From Chrysopilus asiliformis (Eukaryota > Arthropoda > Insecta > Diptera > Rhagionidae), in the NCBI GenBank assembly GCA_964034945.1, contig OZ035962.1:68648274-68712273 (forward strand): a stretch of 64,000 bases of DNA, given 5' to 3'. Positions within the stretch are counted from its first letter, which is position 1; every line of letters begins with the position of its first letter. Below, one piece after another: positions 1 to 10,724 of the stretch. The notes under the pieces were generated by a model. The model was given only the letters and a program-made list of their open reading frames with translations. It was not told the origin of the DNA and ran no database searches. The translations under genes and the position numbers were made by a program.

Positions 1-496
1 GGATTTCCCACCTGCCCAGATCCCTGTACGAGAGGCGGAAAAAGAGAGGATTTCTGACCCGCAGCTGTTATAGGTTAAAGGGGTTGACAGTCTGGCGAAG
101 CAACAAACATCATAAATAAATCTGATTTTTGCTAAAAATAACTTCATTTAATATTAGAGAAACTTTTGTAAAGGAAAACGATATCGAGCACAAGTTCGAA
201 AATTTTGATGTAAATTGGGTCGAAGCGACAATTAACAATTAATTAGATAACACTCGCAATTTTATTCCCATTATATCTTAAATATCACGAATAGTTAACC
301 ACCTATGAATTGTAATTAAAATGATATTTGTTATATAGTTATTCTATTTGAATTGTAATTTCAAAGCTATACATAATTTTCTTTTTTAATTTTCTTGTAA
401 AGCTAAGTGGTCTACCAGCAGACGGCCAGTGGCCATGCTGAATGTATTTTTTGCAAAATTATGTAAAATGATAATTGTATTGATAAAATATTAATT
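1..496. other. unassigned AT-rich sequence
   Basis: I see no coding frame, RNA gene or clear inverted-repeat element here. Confidence 0.5.
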
Positions 497-500
497 ACTA

Positions 501-532
<32 letters not shown>
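497..532. repeat. (CTA)n trinucleotide microsatellite
   Basis: About ten near-perfect tandem CTA units. A simple sequence repeat with no coding frame around it. Confidence 0.9.
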
Positions 533-714
533 TCAGCGCCAAGAATTAGCATTGCCGAAATATCGCTGCTAAACTAGCAGGCATTGCTTCAGTAGAACGC
601 ATAATTACCGGTGCTACACTGAAAAAAACTGTCAACTTAGCACCAGCCTGTTATAAGAGTTAATTGAACCTCTCATGAGAATTAATTTCTTATAAAAACA
701 TTTGAGCTCTTTTT

Positions 715-835
715 AACCGACTTCCAAAAAGGAAAAGGTTCTCTATTCGATTACTCTGCATTTTTTTGTATGTTCACGCATAACTTTTTACTGGGTTGAC
801 CGATTTTGGCTTTTTGTGTTATGCTCAGGAGAGTT
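715..835 (+). repeat. dispersed repeat, CCGACTTCCAAAAAGG type
   Basis: The stretch from AACCGACTTCCAAAAAGG to TGGGTTGACCGATTTTGG recurs inverted at 25215-25350. This is an interspersed repeat family of unknown class; similar CCGACTTCC-containing repeats are, from memory, widespread in insect genomes. Confidence 0.6.
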
Positions 836-1820
836 TGGAAATGCTCACTCATGAGTACTGCTGACGAGTAATTTATTCACATTGTGAGCAGTGAGCTAGA
901 TGTTTAGTCAAAAACTTTTATTCACGAGTATGGGCCTTGGAAGATTCTATGAGTACTCATGAGCATGAGTATTTCATAATTTTCTATTGTTCTGAACACT
1001 GAAGAAATATAAAATATATTTTTACCTGTAAGATATCCTTGCGGACTTTTTGACACCAGAATCGGATTCAGTGACCCCAGAAACTTCCAGATGAGATTAT
1101 TGTCGGAAAATTTAAGGAAAAGAATAATCAAGCTATCCTTACAGCACCTTCCATTATCCTTATAAGGACGAAGTAGTAAAAATATTGTATTGCCATCGGA
1201 CTTACGTATGTATGCAAAATTTCAAGTCAATCGCTTGAGTGGAAGTGGGTCAAAATTAGATTACAAATTTTGACCCAAACATACCCACATATACGATGGC
1301 AAGCTAAATAAATATTTATACCCAAAATACGATTTTTCCTTTTGTATTTTTGGAAGGGAAAAGCAGAATTAAAAATAGTTTACCTTTTTAACGATGTATT
1401 CCACACTTAGAACAAAATATGTGAACTAAAAAAAATCCTTTCAGAAATTACGATAAACTGATTGTCGTACTGTTGTACATAAAATTAGTTTACCATTTAC
1501 TTAATTGTTCAGGAAATGCATTTAAAACAAAGATCTTAGGTATTAGATATTGTGTTAGGTATTGGATTTGGTATTGATATGTATAATGAACTAAAAAATC
1601 CCAATTTTTGAGTTGGCGCTGTTTTGTTCTAGGTATGCGATATAACTCTCCTAATATTTAATATCCAATACCGAAACCGCCATTAAAATTCGTTCACTGG
1701 TTTCAGATAAAACAGGAGAGAGGGTCAGAAGTTGGGGAAGATAGTGACTTTTTTTGGGTTATATGTTCTCTAAAGAGTAGCCTAAAAATCCGTTGATTGG
1801 TTTGCAGGGAAGAGTAACTA
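836..1820. other. repeat remnants without a gene
   Basis: Positions 840-970 have several GAGTACTCATGAG-like short repeats. Positions 1020-1340 hold one inverted unit of the ~115-bp minisatellite family seen at 28 kb, 36 kb and 48.5 kb, with the adjoining motif about a white-space of TGGAAGTGGGTCAAA that also flanks the 28-kb and 36-kb copies. Nothing else is recognised. Confidence 0.5.
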
Positions 1821-2072
1821 CACTCTCGAAAAAATGGAGTCGATTACGCACCGAAAAGGAGTTTGAGGGAGTCCATCACCTATCGGAGAAAATCGAGCTC
1901 CGGGCTAGGGAGTTCACAACAATTCCTTATGGGTGTTAATTTTTAACAATTTTTCGGTGTTAAACCAACTTATTAGATGGTCCAAAAAAAAACCTAGCAA
2001 ATTCTCTTTTTTTGCAAGCATTTGAGGTGTTTTAAGTTTTTTTTTTCGTGTTTTCAAAGTTAATATTGACTG

Positions 2073-2563
2073 GGGTGCGTTCCTTTATTCCCGAGTAAAG
2101 TAAAGGTTGGGTTTGTCAAAGTTAGAACAGCTGATTGCCAAAGTTGAAATTTTACCGACGTTAACTCTGATTAAAAGAACGCGATTTGGTTAACTTTGAC
2201 AGCAGTGATGTGCACAACAATACATTAAAAAAAATAGAATTCTTCTTGATGTCGTATTTTTCATTTACAAGGACCACAATAAAATACTCCATTATTCTGC
2301 ACAAAACTCATTCGAAACTACGAGACGCATTGACAGTTCATTGACAGTTGTAACCGTCTCGGTTAACTTTATCGCGTTCTTAAATTACAATTAAAGTTAA
2401 CTTTCTCCAACTCAGCTCTCGAGCAGAGTTGAGAAAAGTAACTTTGACAGCTTTACTTTGGCATTTAGGAACGACAGTAAAGTTTACTGAGCGTTAACCG
2501 TAGGCATTTAAGAACGCATTTGTCTTTACCGCGGTTAACCACGGTTAATAAAGGAACGCACCC
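2073..2563. mobile_element. 491-bp Harbinger-like MITE, GGGTGCGTTCC family, copy 1
   Basis: The TIRs begin GGGTGCGTTCCTTTATT and the flanks carry a 3-bp direct duplication CTG (2070-2072, 2564-2566). Copies at 16586-17076 and 43971-44461 have exactly the same length with TSDs CAA and CAG. A 3-bp TSD with G-rich TIRs fits PIF/Harbinger. No protein is encoded. Copy C of the host element (44847-45452) lacks it and gives the empty site. Confidence 0.85.
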
Positions 2564-2584
2564 CTGTTAACAACTTTTCTTGCA

Positions 2585-2690
2585 TGTCTCTGCCGGGCCT
2601 CGAACACGGGACCTCTCGAATTGTAAACCATTTGCCTTCCCAATAGGCTGTTGAAGCCAATTGGTAAGCCTCGTCTAAACGTGAACACCC
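2585..2690 (-). other. tRNA-like (pol III B-box-like) segment inside the MITE
   Basis: On the minus strand a GGTCCCGTGTTCGAGGCCC stretch resembles a degenerate pol III B box. The copy at 43928-43938 has the consensus GGTTCGAATCC. No full cloverleaf can be drawn, so I do not call it a tRNA gene; it may be a tRNA-derived SINE fragment captured by the element. Confidence 0.4.
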
Positions 2691-2918
2691 TTTACAATGA
2701 AAATAACTCCTAAAAGGAGTTGGAGTGAATTTTTGACTCCTTTTCGGAGTTAATTCAAAATTTAGGTCAAAACGATGTTAAAATGAATATTTAGCTCCGT
2801 AAAATAAAAATGTAAAAAACCTCCGCGCTACGGTGTTAAATTTTTTCTGAATAGCACTGCGAGGTGCTACTTTTAGCTATGTTTTGAGGCGGAGTTAATT
2901 CGTTTTTTCGAGAATGTA

Positions 2919-3465
2919 CTGCTGCAAACATGGCTAAAAACATACGCGTCATCTCAAGCAATCCTTCTTTGATAGTATATGGATCCTTTTGCAACTTTGG
3001 ACGTAAATTATATATTGATTGAAAATACATGCATATTTCAATGCTAGGTTATGTTTTAAAAAAAATTAATTGGGAGAATCATAAGACAAGAATTCCTAAA
3101 TGAAATTTAAATGTAACTGTAAGTTTCTCGACTTTGCTAAATTTGCGAAAAATTGTAGCACGCACATGAACACTATTTGCTTACCAAATAATGAAATTTC
3201 ATAAAACAGGAAACGTAAAAAATTCTCCCAGGTTTTTGTGGTGGAATGCTGGCGTAGAAAATTCTATAATGACAATAAGGATGTTATACAATTTGAACAG
3301 AGGCATAGCGAACCTACACATATTCTCCTCTGTAATGTATAGCGAATTATGTACTTTGATTTAATATGCGACGAGTATGCTGTAAAGAAGCTATGAGGTA
3401 TCAAGGCAGGTATCAAGGCTGATAAACAGCCACACAGAAATGGTGTGAATAATATTCAAGAAGAT
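2919..3465. other. no recognisable feature
   Basis: AT-rich sequence without a supportable ORF or inverted repeat. Confidence 0.5.
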
Positions 3466-3468
3466 ATA

Positions 3469-4095
3469 GGGGTATATTCTCGATCGACTAGCAAAATCGC
3501 AAATTGCGACTAGCAAACATGGTCGTTTTGCGATAGCCATTTTGCTAACCATAATCGATGGCAATCGTAAGTTAGCAATTTTTCTGATCCAGCACTTATG
3601 CTAAATACAGTTTTAATGATTGTCTATCATCAGGCTCAATAAAAATATCGACGCTTCCGTGCTGCACTATTGTAACTCAATTTACGACATTCTTCAAAGT
3701 TGAATTTTTAATTTACTGAAAAATAATGTCCGTTAATTTTTTTTGAGATGTTAAAGATTCGCAATTGTAGAACAATTTTCTTTCAAAATCACTAAAAAGT
3801 AACTTTTGTTCCCCAATATTACTGTTTTATCGCGTTTACAAAACCGTCAGAATTTTGACATCTCCCAAGCTGATTGAGAGGAGATTACACGGAGGCGTGG
3901 ATATGCAAAGACAAACGGTAAGTTTTCATTGAAATCTGGGATTACATTTTTTGTTAACTTCATTTGCAGTAGCCTATTTTCGATTGCAAATTTTACTGCG
4001 ATTTACCTATCGCGAGAGGCACAAATGCATCAAGGATGAAAATTCAGCTCGCAGCTCTTACTTGCGAGCGAGAAATACTATCGAGTATATACCCC
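3469..4095. mobile_element. 627-bp MITE with GGGGTATATTCTCGAT termini
   Basis: The left end GGGGTATATTCTCGAT and right end ATCGAGTATATACCCC are inverted, with ATA on both flanks (3466-3468, 4096-4098). The inner sequence is rich in GCGA/TCGC motifs in both orientations. A 3-bp TSD with a G-run TIR suggests PIF/Harbinger. Non-autonomous. Confidence 0.65.
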
Positions 4096-4098
4096 ATA

Positions 4099-5188
4099 AA
4101 CCAGCTAACTCCTGTACTCTGGAGTTATTAAAAGAAGCAAAATACACTTTCGATGATGAATGACTTTATTAAAAAATCTTGATGTTAAGTTTTCACTTCG
4201 ATGAGTTTTTTTTTGCAATTCGACGATATTAAAAACCTTTTAGAATAGAATTATCGCAAAAACGGTTTTCTGTATGTTTGTCGTGTCGTGGTTTGTTGGT
4301 GGTTTTCATCTTTTTATATTTATGCAATCGCATGAATTTTGGCATTCATTCAGGTAAGGAATAATTCTTATAAAGTCTTACGCATAAAAGAAATATGAAA
4401 ATTGTCTGAAGCTATCTTGATTGTGATGCTTTTTTATATCTTTGATGAATAAACGTTGATATTTTTTCGATTATTTTTTTGTATAATAAATATGATCCTA
4501 TATCGTGCAGGCAGAGTTTATGGTGGAAGCGTATCCCACCCACAAGGAACATTACGCAGGTGTAAGACTCCGATTCTTTTCGCATTCACAGATGTTGTAG
4601 TACTCAAAAAACTTAGCGACATGTGTTTTTTTTTATATCTGCGAATATTCGGTTTTAAGGGTACCCCTTCCCATACTCGAAAATTGGAAATTTGTTCCAA
4701 GTATCCCCCAAGTATATCCCCCTCTCCCGGATTTCACAAAATATTGCATTTTTTTACTCTATATGATATACACATAGGAGTATATTAGATTTAGTATACC
4801 GTTTGTTATCAATCATTGGACACAAAAATTAACTACAACACATTGTTCGTCTGTCTGTCTGTCTTTCTGTCTGTCTGCCCGTGAACATCATAACTTTTGA
4901 AAGGATTGAGCTACAGGCTTGAAATTTTGTGGAATACTTTTTTCCTGCTTTCTTGAAAACTGTGCATCGTATCGAAATATTTACAACGATGAAGTGTGTT
5001 TAGAATAAGATCAAATAAAAAAAGCCTTTGTTTTTTTTATTAAAAACATTTCCTACTTATAATAGAAACTACATAAATTATAAACTATATAATCACTTTG
5101 CTACATATGTATTTAACGGGACATTGAGCTGGATGACGAACAAACAGGCAGATGTCAACTCTGCTTCATAAGTCATAAGTAAAGTAAC
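4099..5188. other. dispersed-repeat sequence with CTGT microsatellite
   Basis: Positions about 4770-5000 hold GTATATTAGATTTAGTATACCG, continuing into a (CTGT)n-like tract at 4848-4880 and CGTGAACATCATAACTTT. The same order occurs at 11.8, 16.0, 24.8 and 53.4 kb. Positions 4099-4770 show nothing recognisable. Confidence 0.55.
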
Positions 5189-5191
5189 CAG

Positions 5192-5423
5192 GGCACCAAT
5201 CATGTATTCCGACGCGTCTCTGTCTTTCGACTTCGACGCAGCTTTTTACTCTTGACTTCGCCATATCTGCAGCTTGAAATTTCGCGGAATCGTCACTATG
5301 AATCGAAACGTGATTCTGACTGTCACTCCAGGAAATTTGAAGCTGCTGATATGGCGAAGTCAAGAGTTAAAAGCTGCGTCGAAGTTGAAAGACAGAGACG
5401 CGTCGGAATACATGATTGGTCCC
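5192..5423. mobile_element. 232-bp MITE, GGCAYCAATC family, copy 1
   Basis: Inverted arms of about 75 bp run inward from CAGGGCACCAATCATG and back to CATGATTGGTCCCCAG; CAG flanks both sides as a 3-bp TSD (5189-5191, 5424-5426). A copy of identical length lies at 9388-9619 with the centre inverted. The outermost TIR bases match the larger elements at 9623-10352 and 33565-34303, which carry a Harbinger Myb/SANT-like gene, so this is a probable Harbinger MITE. Confidence 0.75.
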
Positions 5424-5426
5424 CAG

Positions 5427-6769
5427 ATTTTTAAAGTCAGAATGCGGGACGCAGAAAAATTCAAACAAAATTTGAATTTCCTTACACAACGAAATGCATA
5501 ACGTTACGGTTTTTTTTTCGTTTTCCATTCCTGATAAAATAATCAAAAAACAAAAAAAAGTTTTAAAAAAGTTTTCTTCGTAAAACTTTTATCCCGAGAG
5601 CAGTATAATTTATTTTAACATGAAAGTATGTTTTTATTATCGAGCTTACACAACTCTTTTTTTCTTCTTTGTTCCTTTCATTCTAATAATTTCTCGGTTT
5701 ATCGACAATATGAGTTATTAGCATTTTTAATAAATATTAATATTCTTCCCTTCAAGCTGGGGGAAAAGTTCATAAAGTCGAAATATTTGCATATTTGGAA
5801 AGAATTCCTTACCGAAATTTAGATTTTTTTTTCTTATTCGGAGTTTGGATCAAAATGATGAAAATCGTATTACTCGCATAATGATTGGTATTTGGCAAAA
5901 GAGTTAGGTGGGTAAGAAATGTAAAACAATTTGGTATTTTACGTATAAAATAAACCAAAAGGTCGGTTTTAACTTTTACACATTTAATTATTGAAAGTTT
6001 TTTTTAAATTATAATTTCCTATCATATTTTCTAAAGTCTTTTTTCAAAAATCAAGTAAGAAACTCATGCCTAATGTCTGTAGATGTATTAAAAGTGTTAA
6101 GTGGTTATCGCTTAAGAATTTAATAAAATATTCTATTAATAAGTTTGTTTCATCATAAATTTCTCTTGTCTGGCGAGAATCATGCCTTTTTCAGTATACT
6201 AGAAAGTTTCGCTTGGTGGATTTATGTGAAATGGACCCTGAAAATACCGCCTGTTGCCCATTCAACGGATATTAGAAGGCCAAGAATGAGCAAACAGAGG
6301 ATTATTTTCAATAAAGGGAATTTGGAAACGGCTTTATTCGTTTAATTTTGCTTAGAGCTTTTTTTTCAACGTCCCTGTCCCCATTGAACCATTAAAATGG
6401 TATTCGATTCAACAACAGTTGGTCAACAACTAAAATATCCTTGCGAAGTTACCGGATCAATTAAGTTAGAAAATTGAGTCCCTTTATAAGCAACAGGATA
6501 TTACAATATTTTGAATTATTCATCAGATCTTTTAACCTGTTAATAAACATGGCGGATATTATGCAAAAGGGTGAACGATTTTAAGATCCCTTGAATTTTC
6601 ACCCAAAATATTTCACTCAGCATTAAGTTTTCAAGAATTTTGATGTCAAATCTCTTTCCATAATTTTAATAGTGGTAAAAGTCGCGAGGGTCTAAATCTG
6701 GTAAATACGGTTGTTCTGAACTGATTCGTAAAATAATTTCTAAAAAATAATTTCTGCAACTGTGATTCA
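5427..6769. other. no recognisable feature
   Basis: AT-rich; only short ORFs without recognisable motifs. Confidence 0.5.
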
Positions 6770-6969
6770 TTGGGCGCATTCACGGTACTCAACAGTTGAC
6801 AGATTACTCATCATAACCACTGATCGGACGCCATTTTTTGTATCGAAAAATTACTGCGATACTTTTCTGCTCAACCGATGAGTGTAGAATTTTGACGTTT
6901 AATGTATCGAGGCATTCACGAGAACTCATCGAGATTTACTCAACCGCTGAGTACCGTGAATGCGCCCAA
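6770..6969. mobile_element. ~200-bp MITE with GGGCGCATTCACGG termini
   Basis: TTGGGCGCATTCACGGTACT at the left is matched by the inverted AGTACCGTGAATGCGCCCAA at the right. I could not settle an unambiguous TSD. The G-run TIR resembles the Harbinger-like MITEs of this window. Confidence 0.6.
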
Positions 6970-7379
6970 TGTTGCACAGTACTAGCCGTAAATGGTTTGA
7001 ATTTAATATAATTTTGTGTATGTGTGTGTTAACCGCACGTGAAAACGGCTTAGTGGAGTTTCATGAAACTTGGTAGTTTAGTTTACCAGAAGGAAGAATA
7101 TGTAGTCCTTGAGGTATCTTGCTAAGCCCATATTTTTGCGCCTCTCAAGCGAAAAAGTTTTTGTTTTTCTAATTTTCTTGAATTCAGTGCGTGGGGTGGT
7201 ACCGCAAAATTATAAAGCCAAAAGTAATCAGAATATACACCTACCCACATCAAATTTCTATCAATTTAAAAAAGTTGCGACTTCACTTAAGAAAATTTAC
7301 GATTACTAAAATCAGCCGCCTTTGCTTTATGTTTTTCCTTTTTTATACGTTGTAAATATAATAATAATTTTATGACTAA

Positions 7380-7506
7380 GGCCCGTTTGCTGAAACAAGT
7401 CATAGCGTCTTATGTTCAACTTAAATTATTTAAGACCCAGAATTTCTACGGTTTAAGTAGGCTAAGCACAACTTAAATTGTTATGACTTGTTCCAGCAAA
7501 CGGCCC
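7380..7506. mobile_element. 127-bp Harbinger-like MITE, GGSCCGTTTGCTG family
   Basis: The inverted ends GGCCCGTTTGCTGAAACAAG and CTTGTTCCAGCAAACGGCCC are flanked by TAA duplications (7377-7379, 7507-7509). TAA/TTA is the classic PIF/Harbinger target. The centre (GTTCAACTTAAATTATTTAA) is shared with the direct repeat at 13601-13810. Confidence 0.8.
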
Positions 7507-7509
7507 TAA

Positions 7510-9384
7510 TAGAAATAACCATTCCTCGTAAGAAATAATTTAAAAGCTCTTTAAGCAATCTTTGCCCTGAATAAAATTATATGATATATTTTGCATACAA
7601 AAGAAAAAAAAACAGAAAAAACCTACACTATTCCCCTTTCCCCATGGAAAAATTTCTGCGGGAGCCCATGATGGGACACAATTTATAGAACATGCTGACA
7701 AATTTCCTATCATAAATTCGGCTATTTCTTTAAAATTAAGAGTTTGATACAACAAAATCCAATTAAAACACTTCCCCTTCTCAATACTTTTTCTATTTTC
7801 TCGAATTCGGTGCATCGTATTGATAGATTTTTGAAGACAAAATATGTTTAGAACAGGCCTGGGCACCATGTATGTAGTGATTTACTATTACTCGAAGAAA
7901 TTTTATATTTCTTCATGTACTATAACACGAAATGAAAAAACGCATCTTTTTCATTTTTTACGCTCTTTCGCTTTTGATGGAGACGTTTAGGAACAGTGGA
8001 CTACACAATTTATCATGATGCGATTACAAAAAAATAATAAGTTTCGCTGTGCAAAAAAAACTTTTGGGACGTATTTTCGGTTCTGTGCTTCGAAAAAACG
8101 TGCGCTAAATTGCATTAAGTTACCTGATAGGACAGCTGTTGTAATGGCGTTCTAGATTGAATTTTTTATTCTACATGTAACTGCAAACTAGACATTGACG
8201 GTTATCATTATTTGTGGTTATTAAATATTTGTTTTCCCAATCACACGACATAGTATTTGAATTTGAATATGAGCGCTTCATAATGGAAAATGAAAACTAA
8301 AAAATCGAATTTCTGAAAAAATTTCGTACGTCAGTGTACTTTGGGAAGCAATTAGGGTTTTGGGGAGCAAATGTGTACATCCGCACGCATCAACAACAGA
8401 AATTATACTATATGGCTGTCGTAGGCAGAGTTGCCAGACAGCCAGCAAATTTTCCCCCCGTCGTAGCCTGAAAAACCCCCTGAAACGGGCTATTTTGGAA
8501 TAAAAACCCCCAAATTTTTTATTCGTATTGCAACAATTAGTTATAACCAAAATTTAGGCAATTGTCGTATATAGAACAGTCAAGCAGCAACTTTTTTTTA
8601 TTTTTAGGTTTTAGGGCATAAATTTGGACATTTTTAATCAAAGAATCTCAAAAAAATAGCACAAAGTTTGACCTTAAAGAGGAATTTGAAAATCATATCA
8701 GAAAAGTTTGACTTAAAAGTGGGATTTTGATTTCATATCACCATGCAATCGATTAGAACTCATAATTGACAAATGGGCAATTATAGCTTCTGTTATGTTT
8801 CTATGATAAAGTTGAAATTTGCTAATCATTGAGAATTTTTCTTATAAAGAACCTACTGGATTATTTTATTTTTTCTAAACCTACGTCAATCTGGTGGAAG
8901 AAAGAAAATATTTTCAGTATTAAAAAACAATATTAAACAAAACAAAAATGTATTTCAATTTTTCATAAATAAAAAAACACAAACTTAACAAGTAAACTAA
9001 ATTCAAAACATACTATTTAGGTGTATGAAAACACAGATAAATGTAGCTTAACAGATAGACATTTTCGTATTCGATTTTCCACAGCTCAATCGAATAAAAT
9101 TATACTAGCCGTAGCTCCCCATGCTTGTGTTGGTAAAGAGATGAAGAGATGTTCGGTTCACTCTCATCTCATATTTGCGTTACCAGCTCTCCTATTCGAA
9201 TGATCCTATGCGAATGATGACTGGCGTCACAGACGAATGAGAGAGAATTGGTTTTTACGATCCACTCACTAATACATCCAACAGGGGAGCCACGGAAATT
9301 TAGAGTTTTGTATGAAGCATAAATGCCACAGAAACCGTAGTGCAAATTGTTTCTCTGTCTATTATACTTCTCTGTGAAGAAAAT
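7510..9384. other. gene-free stretch with dispersed-repeat remnants
   Basis: A CCCCC-rich block at 8450-8520 resembles 10950-11060. ORFs at 7540-7869 and 8278-8550 (minus) show no family motifs and are not called. Confidence 0.45.
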
Positions 9385-9387
9385 CAG

Positions 9388-9619
9388 GGCTGGAATCATG
9401 TATCTCGACGCGTCTCTGTCTATCTACTTCGACGCAGATTTTGACTCTTGACTTCGCCATATCAGCAGCTTTAAATTTCCTGTAGTGACAGTCAGAATCA
9501 CGTTTCGATTCATAGTGACGATTCCGCGAAATTTCAAGCTGCAGATATGGCGAAGTCAAGAGTTAAAAGCTGCGTCGAAGTCGAAAGACAGAGACGCGTC
9601 GGAATACATGATTGGTGCC
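9388..9619. mobile_element. 232-bp MITE, GGCAYCAATC family, copy 2
   Basis: Same length and same arm sequence as 5192-5423, including the GACGCGTCTCTGTC motif in both arms, with the central segment in the opposite orientation. Left flank is CAG (9385-9387); the right flank is CTG (9620-9622), which is also the left flank of the next element. Confidence 0.75.
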
Positions 9620-9622
9620 CTG

Positions 9623-10352
9623 GGCATCAATCGTATAACGCGACGCAAACACGAAATCGCGTCTTTCATTAAGAAAAGCAATCGTGTATGGAGACGCGTC
9701 CTTGCAGACTAGCGACGCGTCTTTTCGTTCAGCGACACAGTTCGAGGTGTCGCTCAGTGTCATTCCGTCTGTCATTTCACAATGGAGGAACCAAAGTAAA
9801 TATAAGTTAAATTATATTAAATTTATATTATTTCAGGAAGATAACGAGTTAAAACCAGTGGGAACCCCTTGTAAGGTTCATAGATGAAAATAAAGTCTTA
9901 GCGAGGGGCGCGTTTGACACTGGAGCCTCCGGCAACAAAAAGAAAAAACTTTTGTGGGAGGATTTGATTTTTATTCACTTCAAGCAAAAAATCTATTAAT
10001 TATAAATTACGATTTTGAGATGAGCTGGAACGGATCATTTATGTCCCTTTAGAACCTGCGAACAACTCGTAATTCAATTTATTCTGGGGAACTTAACATA
10101 AAATTAATTTCAGCTAATTTAAACATTTTTATTTTGACGTTTCTGTAGCAAGATACTTGTAGTGAGCAAAACTGGTTCGTATTGTGCAGTCGGAAAGCTT
10201 TAATTAGCATGACCTATAATTGATTTAAGAAATTCAATCCATTGAACGTTAAAACTTTTTAGTGTCGCGATACACGATTAGAAAAACGTGTCGCGTCGAT
10301 GTCGCCGTCTCAGCTCAAAGACGGAGACGCGTCTCGTTATACGATTGATTCC
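9623..10352 (+). mobile_element. 730-bp Harbinger derivative carrying a Myb/SANT-like pseudogene
   Basis: The ends GGCATCAATCGTATAACG and CGTTATACGATTGATTCC form an imperfect TIR; CAG follows on the right (10353-10355) and CTG precedes on the left. A second copy lies inverted at 33565-34303. It contains a two-exon Myb/SANT-like gene but no DDE transposase, so it is a deletion derivative. It abuts 9388-9619 sharing one CWG triplet, as if it inserted into that element's TSD. Confidence 0.8.
9782..9999 (+). pseudogene. Myb/SANT-like DNA-binding protein of a Harbinger element, broken
   Basis: Exon 1 is a 14-nt ATG-containing exon (9782-9795); a short intron with GT at 9796 and CAG ending at 9836 follows; exon 2 runs to a TAA at 9997-9999. 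The reading after the intron is KKITS, then an in-frame TAA at 9850-9852, then NQWEPLVRFIDE. The QWExLVxFxxE and LLWEDL patterns are those of the Myb/SANT-like proteins that accompany PIF/Harbinger transposases and help them bind DNA. The intact counterpart is at 33918-34144. The premature stop argues that this copy is dead. Confidence 0.65.
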
Positions 10353-10367
10353 CAGGACTTATAAGGT

Positions 10368-10724
10368 CTGTTCGATATAAGTCCTGGACTTACTCCGAGT
10401 ATTTTTACTTTACTCCACAAAATGGCGCATTTTCTTACTCTGAATTTGTTTTTATCGAACAACTTGGAGTAAGTTCAGAGTAAATCACTAACTCTATATT
10501 ATGAGTTTATAATTATAGATTATAAAATATAACAAATATAATAAATAAAACCCGAAACTACTCAAGAATATATATTGGAAATAATTTATGATGTCTTTTG
10601 TTGCATTTCTTCTTCCAAACACTGTAAAAGAGAGGTTATGTATGACAAATATCAGCTCTCAAAAGTTTACTCCAGCTAAAAGCAAGAGTAAGTTCGGAGT
10701 AAGTCCAGGACTCATATCGAACAG
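10368..10724. mobile_element. 357-bp MITE with CTGTTCGATATRAGTCC termini
   Basis: CTGTTCGATATAAGTCCTGG at the left is mirrored by CCAGGACTCATATCGAACAG at the right, a TIR of about 31 bp. The interior repeats GGAGTAAGT motifs. I could not establish a TSD, so the superfamily is open. Confidence 0.7.

Larger units (their letters stand above)
1821..2916. mobile_element. TA-flanked MITE with CACTCTCGAAAAAA ends, copy A (holds a nested MITE)
   Basis: The ends are CACTCTCGAAAAAA and TTTTTTCGAGAATG, bounded by TA on both sides (1819-1820 and 2917-2918), as expected for the Tc1/mariner superfamily. The body contains the GGAGTTCACAACAATTCC segment shared with copies at 43710-44708 and 44847-45452. A 491-bp Harbinger-like MITE sits inside at 2073-2563. 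No transposase is encoded, so it is non-autonomous. Assignment to Tc1/mariner rests only on the TA duplication. Confidence 0.75.

Noticed and set aside
5166..5501. Short frames with a shared LQLEISRNRHYES peptide on both strands, also at 9362-9559
   Set aside because: The peptide arises from the MITE arms (232-bp family), not from a gene.
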